From Bacillota bacterium (GTDB taxonomy: Bacteria; Bacillota; Clostridia; Peptostreptococcales; Anaerovoracaceae), in NCBI GenBank assembly GCA_030535715.1, contig JAUNRL010000015.1, forward strand, positions 1 through 13,795: DNA of 13,795 bases, in the 5' to 3' direction. Positions 13,631 to 13,795 of this stretch are shown here, one piece after another (the first letter of the stretch is position 1; every line of letters begins with the position of its first letter). The position numbers were made by a program, and so were the translations under genes. Under the pieces are notes generated by a model. That model had not been told where the DNA came from and searched no databases. It saw only the letters and a list, made by a program, of their open reading frames with translations.

Positions 13631-13795
13631 ATGATAGAAAAAATCACGATCAACAAGCACAGCAGCATCCGGGTTCAGGGGAGCCAGGTGCTCTATTTTG
13701 ATCCTTATGGGATCGAAGAGGAGCCTCACGATGCGGATGTGATTTTTATTACCCACGATCATCATGATCACTTTGAGCCGGAGTCCATTGAGAAG
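13631..13795 (+). CDS. Metallo-beta-lactamase-fold metal-dependent hydrolase, UlaG-like (5' part only)
   Basis: The first 55 codons of an MBL-fold hydrolase. The start reads MIEKITINKHSSIRVQGS, followed by VLYFDPYGI and the metal-binding motif ITHDHHDHF (about 40-48), which contains the HxHxDH signature. The opening (a buried-core strand, then a DP motif leading to the dizinc site) is typical of the small UlaG/YtkL-like group rather than true beta-lactamases. GGGAGG sits 8 bases before the ATG. The rest of the protein, including the later metal ligands, is beyond the window, so activity and substrate cannot be assigned. Confidence 0.9.
   Translation, partial: MIEKITINKHSSIRVQGSQVLYFDPYGIEEEPHDADVIFITHDHHDHFEPESIEK

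Noticed and set aside
1..13795. CRISPR arrays, tRNA or rRNA genes, insertion sequences, prophage or defence cassettes
   Set aside because: No regularly spaced direct repeats, cloverleaf, transposase, integrase or known defence-gene motif was seen on either strand.

Overview
The window looks like an ordinary chromosomal stretch from a moderately GC-rich member of the Bacillota, probably class Clostridia. The evidence is strong AGGAGG-type ribosome binding sites before nearly every gene, a TTG start with a perfect Shine-Dalgarno, sigma-A-like promoters (TATAAT, extended TGnTATACT), short head-to-tail operons and GC-rich third codon positions. The closest lineage cannot be named from sequence alone. 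No phage, IS, CRISPR or tRNA/rRNA gene was seen.

Layout. (1) 1-2671, minus strand: a MutT-like Nudix hydrolase, then a Na/Pi cotransporter with a PhoU-like tail, then a nitroreductase cut by the window edge; the last two are 10 bases apart. (2) 2672-4143, plus strand: an 11-12-helix neurotransmitter:sodium symporter, divergent from the Nudix gene, with a strong promoter and a hairpin near the start of its leader. (3) 4258-4782, minus: a second, single-domain nitroreductase, convergent with the symporter. (4) 5049-7705, minus: argG-argH, the last two steps of arginine synthesis, with a promoter overlapped by two ARG-box-like palindromes and a terminator after argH. (5) 7787-8015: a gene-poor gap holding a possible 34-codon cysteine-rich ORF. 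(6) 8016-9490, minus: a hydroxypyruvate-reductase-type D-2-hydroxyacid dehydrogenase followed by a PAP2 phosphatase. (7) 9491-9913: a divergent intergenic region with a clear minus promoter, an extended -10 plus promoter, and an unexplained element with mutually exclusive stems. (8) 9914-13053, plus: rdgB (ITP/XTP pyrophosphatase) overlapping a YihY/BrkB membrane protein by ATGA, then an ArsB/NhaD-type permease. (9) 13046-13630: a decayed, repeat-rich intergenic region holding a long imperfect inverted repeat that overlaps the permease stop, a strong terminator, and a frameshifted remnant of a second permease copy. (10) 13631 to the end: the start of an UlaG-like metallo-beta-lactamase-fold hydrolase.

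Functionally the genes are housekeeping (arginine synthesis, nucleotide-pool cleaning by rdgB and the Nudix enzyme, envelope lipid phosphatase) and ion-coupled transport (phosphate, amino acid or amine, and anion or Na+/H+ type). I see no convincing novel multi-gene system. The most interesting signals are non-coding: the inverted repeat and permease remnant after 13046, the alternative-stem element at 9710-9846, the nested stems before the last gene, and the small cysteine-rich ORF at 7902.
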